Source: Eshraghiella sp045542375
GTDB lineage: Bacteria; Bacillota; Clostridia; Lachnospirales; Lachnospiraceae
Assembly: GCA_045542375.1 (NCBI GenBank)
Contig: JAZQKW010000055.1
Span: 1 to 9,902, forward strand
Direction: 5' to 3'
DNA: 9,902 nt
Part shown: piece after piece, positions 1 through 6,834 of the stretch
How positions within the stretch are numbered: position 1 is the stretch's first letter
How the letters are laid out: every line of letters begins with the position of its first letter
Made by a program: the position numbers and the translations under genes
The notes under the pieces: generated by a model
Told to the model about the DNA's origin: nothing
The model's database searches: none
What the model saw: the letters and a program-made list of their open reading frames with translations, nothing else

Positions 1-46
1 ACACAGACCTGCTGTTATGTTCGCATCCACATTTGTCACATATCAT
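1..46 (-). CDS. Start of a small Cys-rich protein, probable zinc ribbon (partial, runs off the window)
   Basis: Seen: the last A of the glyS stop codon is the first base of an ATG (TAATG), which opens a frame with no stop up to the window edge. Its 15 codons read MICDKCGCEHNSRSV, with a Cys-x2-Cys-x-Cys cluster at residues 3, 6 and 8. A C-x2-C knuckle right at the N-terminus is typical of small zinc-ribbon proteins; a second Cys pair would be expected just outside the window. The best SD-like sequence, GAGG inside the glyS 3' end, lies about 16 nt upstream, which is long, so translation probably depends on ribosomes finishing glyS. Inferred: a co-transcribed zinc-binding protein of unknown role. 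Only 46 bases are visible, so the family assignment is tentative. Confidence 0.55.
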   Translation of the reverse strand, partial: MICDKCGCEHNSRSV

Positions 47-1434
47 TAGAATGTAAATTTATCCTCGAAATATTTTCCTAAATCTTCAATCTTGATTCTT
101 TCCTGAGCCATTGAGTCTCTGTCTCTTACAGTAACACAACCGTCATTCTCAGATTCAAAATCGTATGTTACGCAGAAAGGAGTTCCGATTTCATCCTGTC
201 TTCTGTATCTCTTTCCGATATTACCTCTGTCGTCAAATTCACAGTTGTACTTCTTGCAAAGCTCAGCATATACCTTCTCAGCGCCTTCATTAAGCTTCTT
301 AGAAAGTGGAAGTACACCAATCTTAACAGGTGCAAGAGCAGGATGGAAACGAAGTACTGTTCTCATATCGCCGCCTTCAAGCTCTTCCTCATCATATGCT
401 GCACAAAGGAAAGCAAGTGTAACTCTGTCTGCACCAAGTGATGGCTCAACAACGTAAGGAATGTATTTGCTTCCGTCTTCATCATCAAAATATGACATAT
501 CCTGTCCTGATACATTCTGATGCTGTGTAAGGTCATAATCTGTTCTGTCAGCAATACCCCATAACTCGCCCCATCCGAATGGGAATAAGAATTCGATATC
601 TGTTGTTCCCTTAGAGTAGAAGCAAAGTTCTTCCGGTGAATGGTCTCTTGCTCTCATCTCTTCGTCCTTGATACCAAGTGACTTAAGCCAGTTGATACAG
701 AACTCTCTCCAGTAGTGGAACCACTCAAGGTCTGTTCCCGGCTTACAGAAGAATTCAAGCTCCATCTGTTCAAATTCTCTTGTACGGAATGTAAAGTTAC
801 CCGGTGTAATTTCGTTACGGAATGACTTACCAATCTGCGCAATACCAAATGGTACTTTCTTACGTGATGTTCTCTGTACATTCTTGAAGTTAACGAAGAT
901 ACCCTGAGCTGTCTCCGGTCTTAAGTATACTGTATTTCTTGCATCCTCTGTTACACCCTGGAAGGTCTTGAACATAAGGTTGAACTGTCTGATTTCTGTG
1001 AAATCCTTCTTGCCACATGTAGGACAGCAGATTTCCTTCTCTTTGATGAAATTCTCCATCTCTTCGTTAGACCATGCATCAACTGAGCCTTCAATTGTAT
1101 AATTGTTCTCTGCTGACCAGTCCTCGATTAATTTATCAGCACGGAATCTTTCCTTACATGACTTACAATCCATAAGTGGGTCTGCAAATCCTCCAAGATG
1201 TCCTGAAGCTACCCATGTCTGTGGGTTCATAAGGATTGCACAGTCAACACCTACGTTATAAGGGCTTTCCTGTACAAATTTCTGCCACCATGCCTTCTTA
1301 ACATTGTTCTTAAGTTCAACACCAAGATTACCGTAATCCCATGTATTCGCAAGTCCGCCGTAGATTTCAGAACCCGGATATACGAAACCTCTTGATTTTG
1401 CTAAAGAAACGATTTTCTCCATAGTCTTTTCCAT
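46..1434 (-). CDS. glyS: Glycine--tRNA ligase, single-chain alpha2 type
   Basis: Charges tRNA-Gly with glycine using ATP in the cytoplasm, as a class II aminoacyl-tRNA synthetase. The 462-residue length fits the bacterial homodimeric (eukaryote/archaea-like) form, not the separate alpha and beta chains of E. coli. Seen: N-terminal glycine-site region with GFVYPGSEIYGG (16-27); motif 2 FRNEITPGNFTFRTREFEQMELE (about 205-227); motif 3 SLGADRVTLAFL in the last third; a C-terminal HGTP anticodon-binding domain from about 365 (APVKIGVLPLSKK). Two Cys-x2-Cys pairs (90/93 and 137/140) in the insertion look like a zinc knuckle. The first ATG is chosen because AGAGG lies about 9-10 nt upstream; the second Met (residue 5) has no SD. 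A promoter-like sequence sits at the recO/glyS boundary. No T-box leader is present, although such leaders often control glyS in Firmicutes. Confidence 0.97.
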   Translation of the reverse strand: MEKTMEKIVSLAKSRGFVYPGSEIYGGLANTWDYGNLGVELKNNVKKAWWQKFVQESPYNVGVDCAILMNPQTWVASGHLGGFADPLMDCKSCKERFRADKLIEDWSAENNYTIEGSVDAWSNEEMENFIKEKEICCPTCGKKDFTEIRQFNLMFKTFQGVTEDARNTVYLRPETAQGIFVNFKNVQRTSRKKVPFGIAQIGKSFRNEITPGNFTFRTREFEQMELEFFCKPGTDLEWFHYWREFCINWLKSLGIKDEEMRARDHSPEELCFYSKGTTDIEFLFPFGWGELWGIADRTDYDLTQHQNVSGQDMSYFDDEDGSKYIPYVVEPSLGADRVTLAFLCAAYDEEELEGGDMRTVLRFHPALAPVKIGVLPLSKKLNEGAEKVYAELCKKYNCEFDDRGNIGKRYRRQDEIGTPFCVTYDFESENDGCVTVRDRDSMAQERIKIEDLGKYFEDKFTF

Positions 1435-1458
1435 AATAAATTTACCTCTTTCGCTTTC

Positions 1459-1473
1459 CCTGCCGGATGCAGG
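1459..1473 (-). other. Small hairpin in the glyS 5' leader
   Basis: CCTGC and GCAGG form a 5-bp GC-rich stem with a 5-nt loop, about 25 nt upstream of the glyS start codon. It is followed by a purine-rich stretch that includes the AGAGG ribosome binding site, with no T-run, so it is not an intrinsic terminator. It could stabilise the 5' end of the leader or be chance. Confidence 0.3.
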
Positions 1474-1498
1474 AGCCTTTCTAAAATATTATCTGTAT

Positions 1499-1527
1499 AT
1501 TCTATATGTTTTGTTCCAATACGTCAA
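1499..1527 (-). promoter_or_regulatory. Candidate sigma-A promoter for glyS, overlapping the recO stop codon
   Basis: Read on the minus strand: a -35 box TTGACG (1522-1527), exactly 17 nt, then a -10 box TAGAAT (1499-1504). Each box differs from consensus at one position and the spacing is optimal. The -10 box contains the TAG stop of recO and the -35 box lies in its last codons, so part of the match is constrained by coding. Transcription would begin near 1492, giving a leader of about 58 nt before the glyS ATG. The position suits independent expression of a highly expressed synthetase gene placed behind a low-expression repair gene. Confidence 0.55.
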
Positions 1528-2254
1528 GGATATCTAATGAATTCATTCGTCTGTCTATATAATTATGGATGCATCTTGCCATAACCATCTTAAGCTCAGC
1601 AAGCACTTCTTCCGTAACCGTAAAGGTATACAGCTCCTTAAAATCCGCATATACAACATACTGTAAGGTATACAGCGTTGACGGATTTAAGGATATTCCG
1701 TCCTTGACGGTTCTCTCGCAGTCCTTACACAGAACTCCGTCAGAAAACATTGAGAATTCCGTTAAATTCTCCGAACTTCCACAGTTTCTGCACACCGAAA
1801 ATTCCGGGTACTCTCCATTAATCACAAGTATCTTAAGCTCATATACATATCTTACAAGACGATTGTCTATTTTATTACCTACAAGTGCCCTAAGTGCCAC
1901 ATAAAGTAACTTAAGCATCCTGTAGCTTTCTTCATTCTCCACGGCATAGTACTCTGCCAGTTCCAAAAAATAATACGCCGTATAGGTCTTATTAATATCC
2001 TCCGTAAGCTCTCTGAAATAATTACTTATGTCAGCATTAATAAGGGTATAGGAATCTTTTCCCTGCACCAGATAAAAAGTGCCGAAGGCAAAGCTGTCGC
2101 TCGCCGCCATAAGGTGGTTACCGGGTCTTCTTGCGCCTCTGACAAAAGCACTTATCTTGCCCTTTTCTTTGGTCAGAAGAACTATTCTTTTGTCATTTTC
2201 GCCAATTGGAGAAGATACAATAACCATCCCCGTAACTTTTATCTGGTCAGCCAT
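1502..2254 (-). CDS. recO: DNA repair protein RecO
   Basis: RecO works in the RecFOR pathway: it binds SSB and single-stranded DNA, anneals complementary strands, and with RecR loads RecA at gaps. The 250-residue length is normal. Seen: an N-terminal OB-fold region of about 80 residues (IKVTGMVIVSSPIGENDKRIVLLTKEKG, then the basic FVRGARRPGN at 38-46); a helical C-terminal domain; and a four-Cys zinc site with C155-x2-C158 and C176-x2-C179 (CRNC...CKDC), as in Gram-positive RecO proteins. The ATG follows the era stop with no gap (TAAATG), and AGAGG five nt upstream lies inside the last era codons, so the two are probably translationally coupled. era-recO adjacency is widespread in Firmicutes and supports the call. 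Confidence 0.95.
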   Translation of the reverse strand: MADQIKVTGMVIVSSPIGENDKRIVLLTKEKGKISAFVRGARRPGNHLMAASDSFAFGTFYLVQGKDSYTLINADISNYFRELTEDINKTYTAYYFLELAEYYAVENEESYRMLKLLYVALRALVGNKIDNRLVRYVYELKILVINGEYPEFSVCRNCGSSENLTEFSMFSDGVLCKDCERTVKDGISLNPSTLYTLQYVVYADFKELYTFTVTEEVLAELKMVMARCIHNYIDRRMNSLDILDVLEQNI

Positions 2255-3151
2255 TTAATCCTCTTTTCTATATCCGAAATTCTTCATCATAAGCTCGGAA
2301 TCTCTCCACTCTTTACGAACCTTAACCCATAGCTTCAGGTTAATCTTCTGTTCCATCATTCTCTCGATTTCAAATCGGGCTGCGGAACCGATTTTCTTAA
2401 GCATGGCTCCTCCCTTACCTATGATAATTCCCTTGTGGCTGTCTCGCTCGCACACTATTGTCGCCTCGATATCCCACATGCTGAAATCTTCACGTTCCTT
2501 CATTACTTCGATTGTAACGGCTATTCCGTGAGGTATTTCATCTGACAGGCATCTGAGCGCCTTCTCTCTGATAAGCTCAGCAACAATCTGACGCATAGGC
2601 TGGTCCGTTACCGTATCCTCATCATAAAACATAGGTCCGTATGGAAGATATTTAAAAATAGATTCCGTCAAATCATCCGTATTAACGCCCTTAAGTGCCG
2701 ATACCGGAATTATCTCGCTAAATTCCATTTCCTTCCTGTAGGTATCAATGAATTTGATTACTTCCGTCTTCTCGATTGTATCAACCTTGTTGATAACAAG
2801 GATAACCGGCTTACGGCATTTCTTAAGCTGCTCGATTATATGCTTTTCTCCTGCACCAATATAGGTAGAAGGCTCCACAAGCCACAATACCACGTCAACA
2901 TCCTCAAGAGTCTTCTGTGCAATATTAACCATATATTCCCCAAGCTTGTTCTTAGCCTTATGAATACCCGGAGTATCAAGGAATATAATCTGTCCTCTCT
3001 CGTCCGTATACACCGTCTGAATTCTGTTTCTGGTAGTCTGTGGTTTGTTGGAAGTTATTGCTATCTTCTGCCCGATAAGTCTGTTCATAAGAGTTGACTT
3101 ACCCACATTAGGTCTTCCTATAAGTGCAACAAATCCTGTTTTTTTCTCCAA
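2255..3151 (-). CDS. era: GTPase Era (30S ribosome maturation), TTG start
   Basis: Era is an essential GTPase that binds the 3' end of 16S rRNA and helps late 30S assembly, acting in the cytoplasm and at the membrane. The 298-residue length is typical. Seen: G1 GRPNVGKS (12-19), switch region KPQTTRNRI (36-44), G3 DTPG (59-62), G4 NKVD (121-124), G5 SALKG (151-155), and a C-terminal KH RNA-binding domain with GIIIGKGG (241-248). The start is TTG: no ATG lies between the upstream gene and the G1 loop, family members begin just before the GFVALIGRPNVGKS strand, and AGAGG lies 8 nt upstream. It starts 18 nt after the M16C protease stop and abuts recO with no gap. Confidence 0.97.
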   Translation of the reverse strand: MEKKTGFVALIGRPNVGKSTLMNRLIGQKIAITSNKPQTTRNRIQTVYTDERGQIIFLDTPGIHKAKNKLGEYMVNIAQKTLEDVDVVLWLVEPSTYIGAGEKHIIEQLKKCRKPVILVINKVDTIEKTEVIKFIDTYRKEMEFSEIIPVSALKGVNTDDLTESIFKYLPYGPMFYDEDTVTDQPMRQIVAELIREKALRCLSDEIPHGIAVTIEVMKEREDFSMWDIEATIVCERDSHKGIIIGKGGAMLKKIGSAARFEIERMMEQKINLKLWVKVRKEWRDSELMMKNFGYRKED

Positions 3152-3159
3152 TTTTCTTT

Positions 3160-3164
3160 CCTCT
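3160..3164 (-). promoter_or_regulatory. Ribosome binding site that fixes the era TTG start
   Basis: AGAGG, within a purine-rich run in the 18-nt gap between the protease stop and era, lies 8 nt upstream of the TTG at 3149-3151. It is the only SD-like match that could serve an Era protein with an intact G1 loop. Confidence 0.75.
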
Positions 3165-3169
3165 TTCCG

Positions 3170-6085
3170 TTATGACAATGTACTGATTTCATCAAACATG
3201 TCTCTGTCCTCAGTGATTTTATCCTTGCTTCCGATTACACATAAGTAATCGTCATCAAGCACTGCCTTTACAAGGTCTGCAAGTCCTCTGATATCTTCAT
3301 CAGTAGTATCAAGTACTTTTTCCCTCTCAGCTCTAAAATCCTCTTCCGTCTCTCCTGAAATATATGCCGTAAACGACCTTATTCCCTTAGTTGAAGGTGT
3401 AAGCGGTACATCCATATCACTGATTGTTCCGATTACATACTTAGTCATCTCTCTCTCAGAGGCACTGAAGCTTCGGATATAATCAACTACGCCTTCATAC
3501 ACTTCATTGGTCGCCCTGCAGTTAGGGTCTCTGTATGACAGAAGGTAACCTGTTCCGCCATGGGCAAAACCGTTCATACATCCGTATGCGCCACCCATTA
3601 CTCTAACGTTATTCCAGAGATAGTCATAGCCTAAGATGGATTTAAGAACCTTAAGTGAGGCATCGTACTTATACCCCTTCTTACTGAAAATACCACATCT
3701 TGCTACATAGTTAACCTGTGATGAGGTCTGATAGCCTTTTTTGACCTTGTTAAGGGCAAAATTACGAGTCACCCTGTTAACCGGCACATCAGGAACTGCT
3801 TCAAGGAAACTTGCCAGTTCTCCTGCAATAGACTCATATTCAGAGCGGTCTGTAGTAAGGGAAATTATCATTCCCTGTCTGGTAAAAATTGTCTTGCAGA
3901 TACTATAAAGCTTCTCTGCCACAATTCCCTTTCTCTCATCAAAATTATCATATATATCGCATATGAATTTGTAATAGGCTATTCCTGAAGTAAGGTCAGT
4001 AAACTTAAGTCTTTCCTTCATCTGTGCCATACATTCTCCCATGGCAACCGTATGTCCTGATGACAGAATCTTAGTCTGAAGTCTTGACTTAATCTCTGCA
4101 AGAATCTCTCGCATTCTCTTATAATCATCATATTTGGCATTAAACATCATTTCCTTCGCAAGGGCAAAAAGAACATCAAATTTATTAACCAATGCTTTTC
4201 CTTTTACCTGAAAATATGCCTTATATGCCTCTTCATCATTAAAATCCGCATACACATTAAAATCCGGAAATACTCCGCCGGTGTGAATATCTATTTCATT
4301 GGAGAGCTCGTCATAGGTATACTTATCCGTATCCACATATCCAAGCACTGTTCCGAGAAGTCCAAGATATGGAATATCCTCATCCGCAACACCTGATACA
4401 TCAAAGCATGCACTGATATATCCGATACCATTGGTGTATATATCATGGTGAATAACCTTAACTCCTGCAACTTCCTTTTCCTCGTTGTAGAGCGGTACAA
4501 TATCCCTTGAAATATCACTTCTCTGAAGCAGAGGAATTGACATAAGTTCCTCTTCCGTAGATGGTTCTGACTGATACTTCTTAAGTGCCTTGGTCTCTTC
4601 CACTATTCTCTCTATATCTTCCGGTGAAAGTGTAGCCTTATAATCTTCAAGTTCCTTAGCTGTCTTCTTCTCATTAATTGATACAAGATTAACAACCGGC
4701 TTAAGCACAACAAGTGAGGCATGAGTGTTATTGATAAGATATTTTTCAATAAGTGCTTCAAAATATCCAGTCTCAATATTCTCTCTTAAGAAGTTAAATA
4801 TATGATTCTTAACTAACACTTCAAACGGATTGCCTTCGTTAAAAATCCATGTATCCATCATCTCAAGGCCATACATAAGTCCCTTAGGAAACCTTCCAAA
4901 ATCCGCTTCTCTGTATCTGAATTCTTCTGAGTTGATACCCGCCTCAAGGGTCTGTCTGTTAATGCCCTCTTTAACTATTTTGTTAAGGGTAGACATTATT
5001 ACCTCAAGGAATTCCTCTTCCCTGCCCTCTGCCACATTCTTGGCTGAGATACATAGCATAGGCTGCTTAATGCCATCCTCATATGTGCTGAATACATCAT
5101 CACCTATTCCCGCATCAAGAATTGCCTGCTTAACAGGCGCCCCCGGTGCCGAAAAAAGTGCATAATCCAAAATATCAAAAGCCATACAGGTCTTAATATC
5201 CAAAGCATCCCCTACAGATACATTGTAGGACAGATAATTTCTCTCTTCCGTTCCCTCTTCTTCCGTAACAGAATACTCTGCTTCCACCCTTATCATACTG
5301 TCAAAAGGCTTCTGGCTCTTAATCTCAGAGTCCACTTCCATACAGTCATAATGTGAAAGGTACTCCTTATCAAGATAATCCAGTCTCTCCTCCATATCGC
5401 AGTTACCGTATATATAGATGTAACTGTTAGATGGATGATATAATTTCTTATGAAAAGCAATAAACTCCTCATAGGTAAGCTTAGGAATATCTGCCGGGTC
5501 CCCACCTGATTCCGTACTGTAGGATGTATCAGGATACAAAGAATTAAGGCAGTATCTTGAAAGCACGTCATCCGGAGATGAAAATGCTCCCTTCATTTCA
5601 TTGTATACAACTCCATTATATGTGATTGGAGATGAGGCATCCTTCATTTCGTAATGCCAGCCCTCCTGCATAAACACTTCTTTTCTTGATGCAATAAGCG
5701 GATGCAGAACCGCATCCATATACACATCCATAAGATTCTTAAAATCCGCATCATTGCAGCTTGCAATCGGATACACCGTCTTATCCGGATACGTCATAGC
5801 ATTTAAAAACGTATTAAGTGAGCCCTTGGCAAGCTCGATAAAAGGGTCCTTCACAGGATATTTATCCGAACCGCACAAAACAGAATGCTCAAGAATATGA
5901 GGCACACCTGTACTGTCAGGCGGTGGTGTTCTAAAGCCTATTGAAAACACCTTGTTCTCATCATCATTGCACATAAGAGCAATTCTCGCTCCGGATTTCT
6001 TATGTCTTAAAAGAATTCCTTCTGCTCTAAGCTCTTCTATATATGTCTGTGAAATTAATTCATATCTGTCATTATTAACCGTCAT
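3170..6085 (-). CDS. M16C-family zinc metallopeptidase (PreP/Cym1/falcilysin-like)
   Basis: A 971-residue clamshell-type peptidase; known M16C members degrade short unfolded peptides, for example cleaved presequences. Seen: the inverted zinc motif HILEH (H63, H67 ligands, E66 catalytic) and the third ligand E163 in NEMKGAF, with the expected spacing of about 100 residues. The following GSDKYPVKDPF and FLNAMTYPDKTVYP segments are characteristic of M16C. The central part (about 460-700) corresponds to the M16C-associated linker domain. In the C-terminal half, R828 and Y834 (VRVMGGAYG) have the six-residue spacing of the substrate-positioning Arg/Tyr pair of Arabidopsis PreP, followed by SYRDPN. 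No signal peptide or membrane segment is visible, so it is probably cytoplasmic. Its ATG overlaps the fabG stop by one base (TAATG), with GGAGG about 12 nt upstream. All active-site residues are present. The natural substrate cannot be read from the sequence. Confidence 0.93.
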   Translation of the reverse strand: MTVNNDRYELISQTYIEELRAEGILLRHKKSGARIALMCNDDENKVFSIGFRTPPPDSTGVPHILEHSVLCGSDKYPVKDPFIELAKGSLNTFLNAMTYPDKTVYPIASCNDADFKNLMDVYMDAVLHPLIASRKEVFMQEGWHYEMKDASSPITYNGVVYNEMKGAFSSPDDVLSRYCLNSLYPDTSYSTESGGDPADIPKLTYEEFIAFHKKLYHPSNSYIYIYGNCDMEERLDYLDKEYLSHYDCMEVDSEIKSQKPFDSMIRVEAEYSVTEEEGTEERNYLSYNVSVGDALDIKTCMAFDILDYALFSAPGAPVKQAILDAGIGDDVFSTYEDGIKQPMLCISAKNVAEGREEEFLEVIMSTLNKIVKEGINRQTLEAGINSEEFRYREADFGRFPKGLMYGLEMMDTWIFNEGNPFEVLVKNHIFNFLRENIETGYFEALIEKYLINNTHASLVVLKPVVNLVSINEKKTAKELEDYKATLSPEDIERIVEETKALKKYQSEPSTEEELMSIPLLQRSDISRDIVPLYNEEKEVAGVKVIHHDIYTNGIGYISACFDVSGVADEDIPYLGLLGTVLGYVDTDKYTYDELSNEIDIHTGGVFPDFNVYADFNDEEAYKAYFQVKGKALVNKFDVLFALAKEMMFNAKYDDYKRMREILAEIKSRLQTKILSSGHTVAMGECMAQMKERLKFTDLTSGIAYYKFICDIYDNFDERKGIVAEKLYSICKTIFTRQGMIISLTTDRSEYESIAGELASFLEAVPDVPVNRVTRNFALNKVKKGYQTSSQVNYVARCGIFSKKGYKYDASLKVLKSILGYDYLWNNVRVMGGAYGCMNGFAHGGTGYLLSYRDPNCRATNEVYEGVVDYIRSFSASEREMTKYVIGTISDMDVPLTPSTKGIRSFTAYISGETEEDFRAEREKVLDTTDEDIRGLADLVKAVLDDDYLCVIGSKDKITEDRDMFDEISTLS

Positions 6086-6819
6086 TAAATAGTCATTCCT
6101 CCATCAACCGCAAATACTTGTCCGGTAATATAATCTGCTTTTTCTGATGCAAGAAAAGCAGCCATGTGAGCGATTTCTTCAGCTTTTCCGATTCTCTTTA
6201 ACGGAATCATCTCCACTGATTTCTCAATAACCTGTTCATTCATTGCAGAAGTCATATCTGTCTCAATAAATCCCGGTGCAATGGCATTACATGTAATTCC
6301 TCTTGACGCAAGTTCTCTTGCAGTACTCTTTGTAAGACCGATAACACCTGCCTTAGATGCACTATAGTTAGCCTGTCCCGGATTGCCGAGAATTCCTGAT
6401 ACAGATGAAATGTTAATAATCTTACCTGATTTCTGCTTAAGGAGATACTTAGATACATGCTTAGTTGTATTAAAAGCACCCTTTAAGTTAATTCCGATTA
6501 CTGAGTCAAAATCATCCTCACTCATCTTCATGAGAAGATTATCTCTTGTAATTCCTGCATTGTTAACCAATACATCTATTCTTCCAAATTCTGCAATAAC
6601 ATCATCAATCATCTTCTTGCATTCATCAAAATCTGCAACATTACACTTATATGTTACAGCCTTAACACCCATGCCTCTGATAATCTCTGCTGTCTCTTCT
6701 GCCTTATCAGCTGAACCGTTATAATTAACCACAACATTCATTCCGTTCTCTGCAAGAGCGATTGCAATTGCTCTTCCTATTCCTCTTCCTGCTCCTGTTA
6801 CTAATGCTGTTCTCTCCAT
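6085..6819 (-). CDS. fabG: 3-oxoacyl-[ACP] reductase FabG (SDR family)
   Basis: NADPH-dependent reduction of 3-oxoacyl-ACP to 3-hydroxyacyl-ACP in type II fatty-acid elongation; a classical short-chain dehydrogenase of 244 residues, usually a tetramer. Seen, numbered from the ATG at 6819: cofactor loop TGAGRGIG (8-15), D63 in CNVAD, NNAG (86-89), and the catalytic tetrad N111, S139, Y152 and K156 (YSASK). The segments NPGQANYSASKAG and FIETDMT and the C-terminal GGMTI are FabG-like. The frame could open six codons earlier at TTG (6837), but that TTG overlaps the upstream stop, while the ATG has AAAGGA 9 nt upstream and gives the usual FabG N-terminus. No other fab or acp gene is in the window, so a role outside bulk fatty-acid synthesis is possible; SDR specificity is not certain from motifs alone. 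Confidence 0.9.
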   Translation of the reverse strand: MERTALVTGAGRGIGRAIAIALAENGMNVVVNYNGSADKAEETAEIIRGMGVKAVTYKCNVADFDECKKMIDDVIAEFGRIDVLVNNAGITRDNLLMKMSEDDFDSVIGINLKGAFNTTKHVSKYLLKQKSGKIINISSVSGILGNPGQANYSASKAGVIGLTKSTARELASRGITCNAIAPGFIETDMTSAMNEQVIEKSVEMIPLKRIGKAEEIAHMAAFLASEKADYITGQVFAVDGGMTI

Positions 6820-6828
6820 TGTTATATT

Positions 6829-6834
6829 TCCTTT
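6829..6834 (-). promoter_or_regulatory. Ribosome binding site that decides the fabG ATG start
   Basis: AAAGGA begins on the last base of the upstream TGA stop and ends 9 nt before the ATG at 6817-6819. The alternative TTG at 6835-6837 would place this SD inside the gene, so the ATG is preferred. Confidence 0.7.

Noticed and set aside
1435..1501. T-box riboswitch or terminator/antiterminator upstream of glyS
   Set aside because: The gap is only 67 nt, too short for a T-box. There is no T-box core sequence, and the 5-bp hairpin at 1459-1473 is not followed by a T-run.
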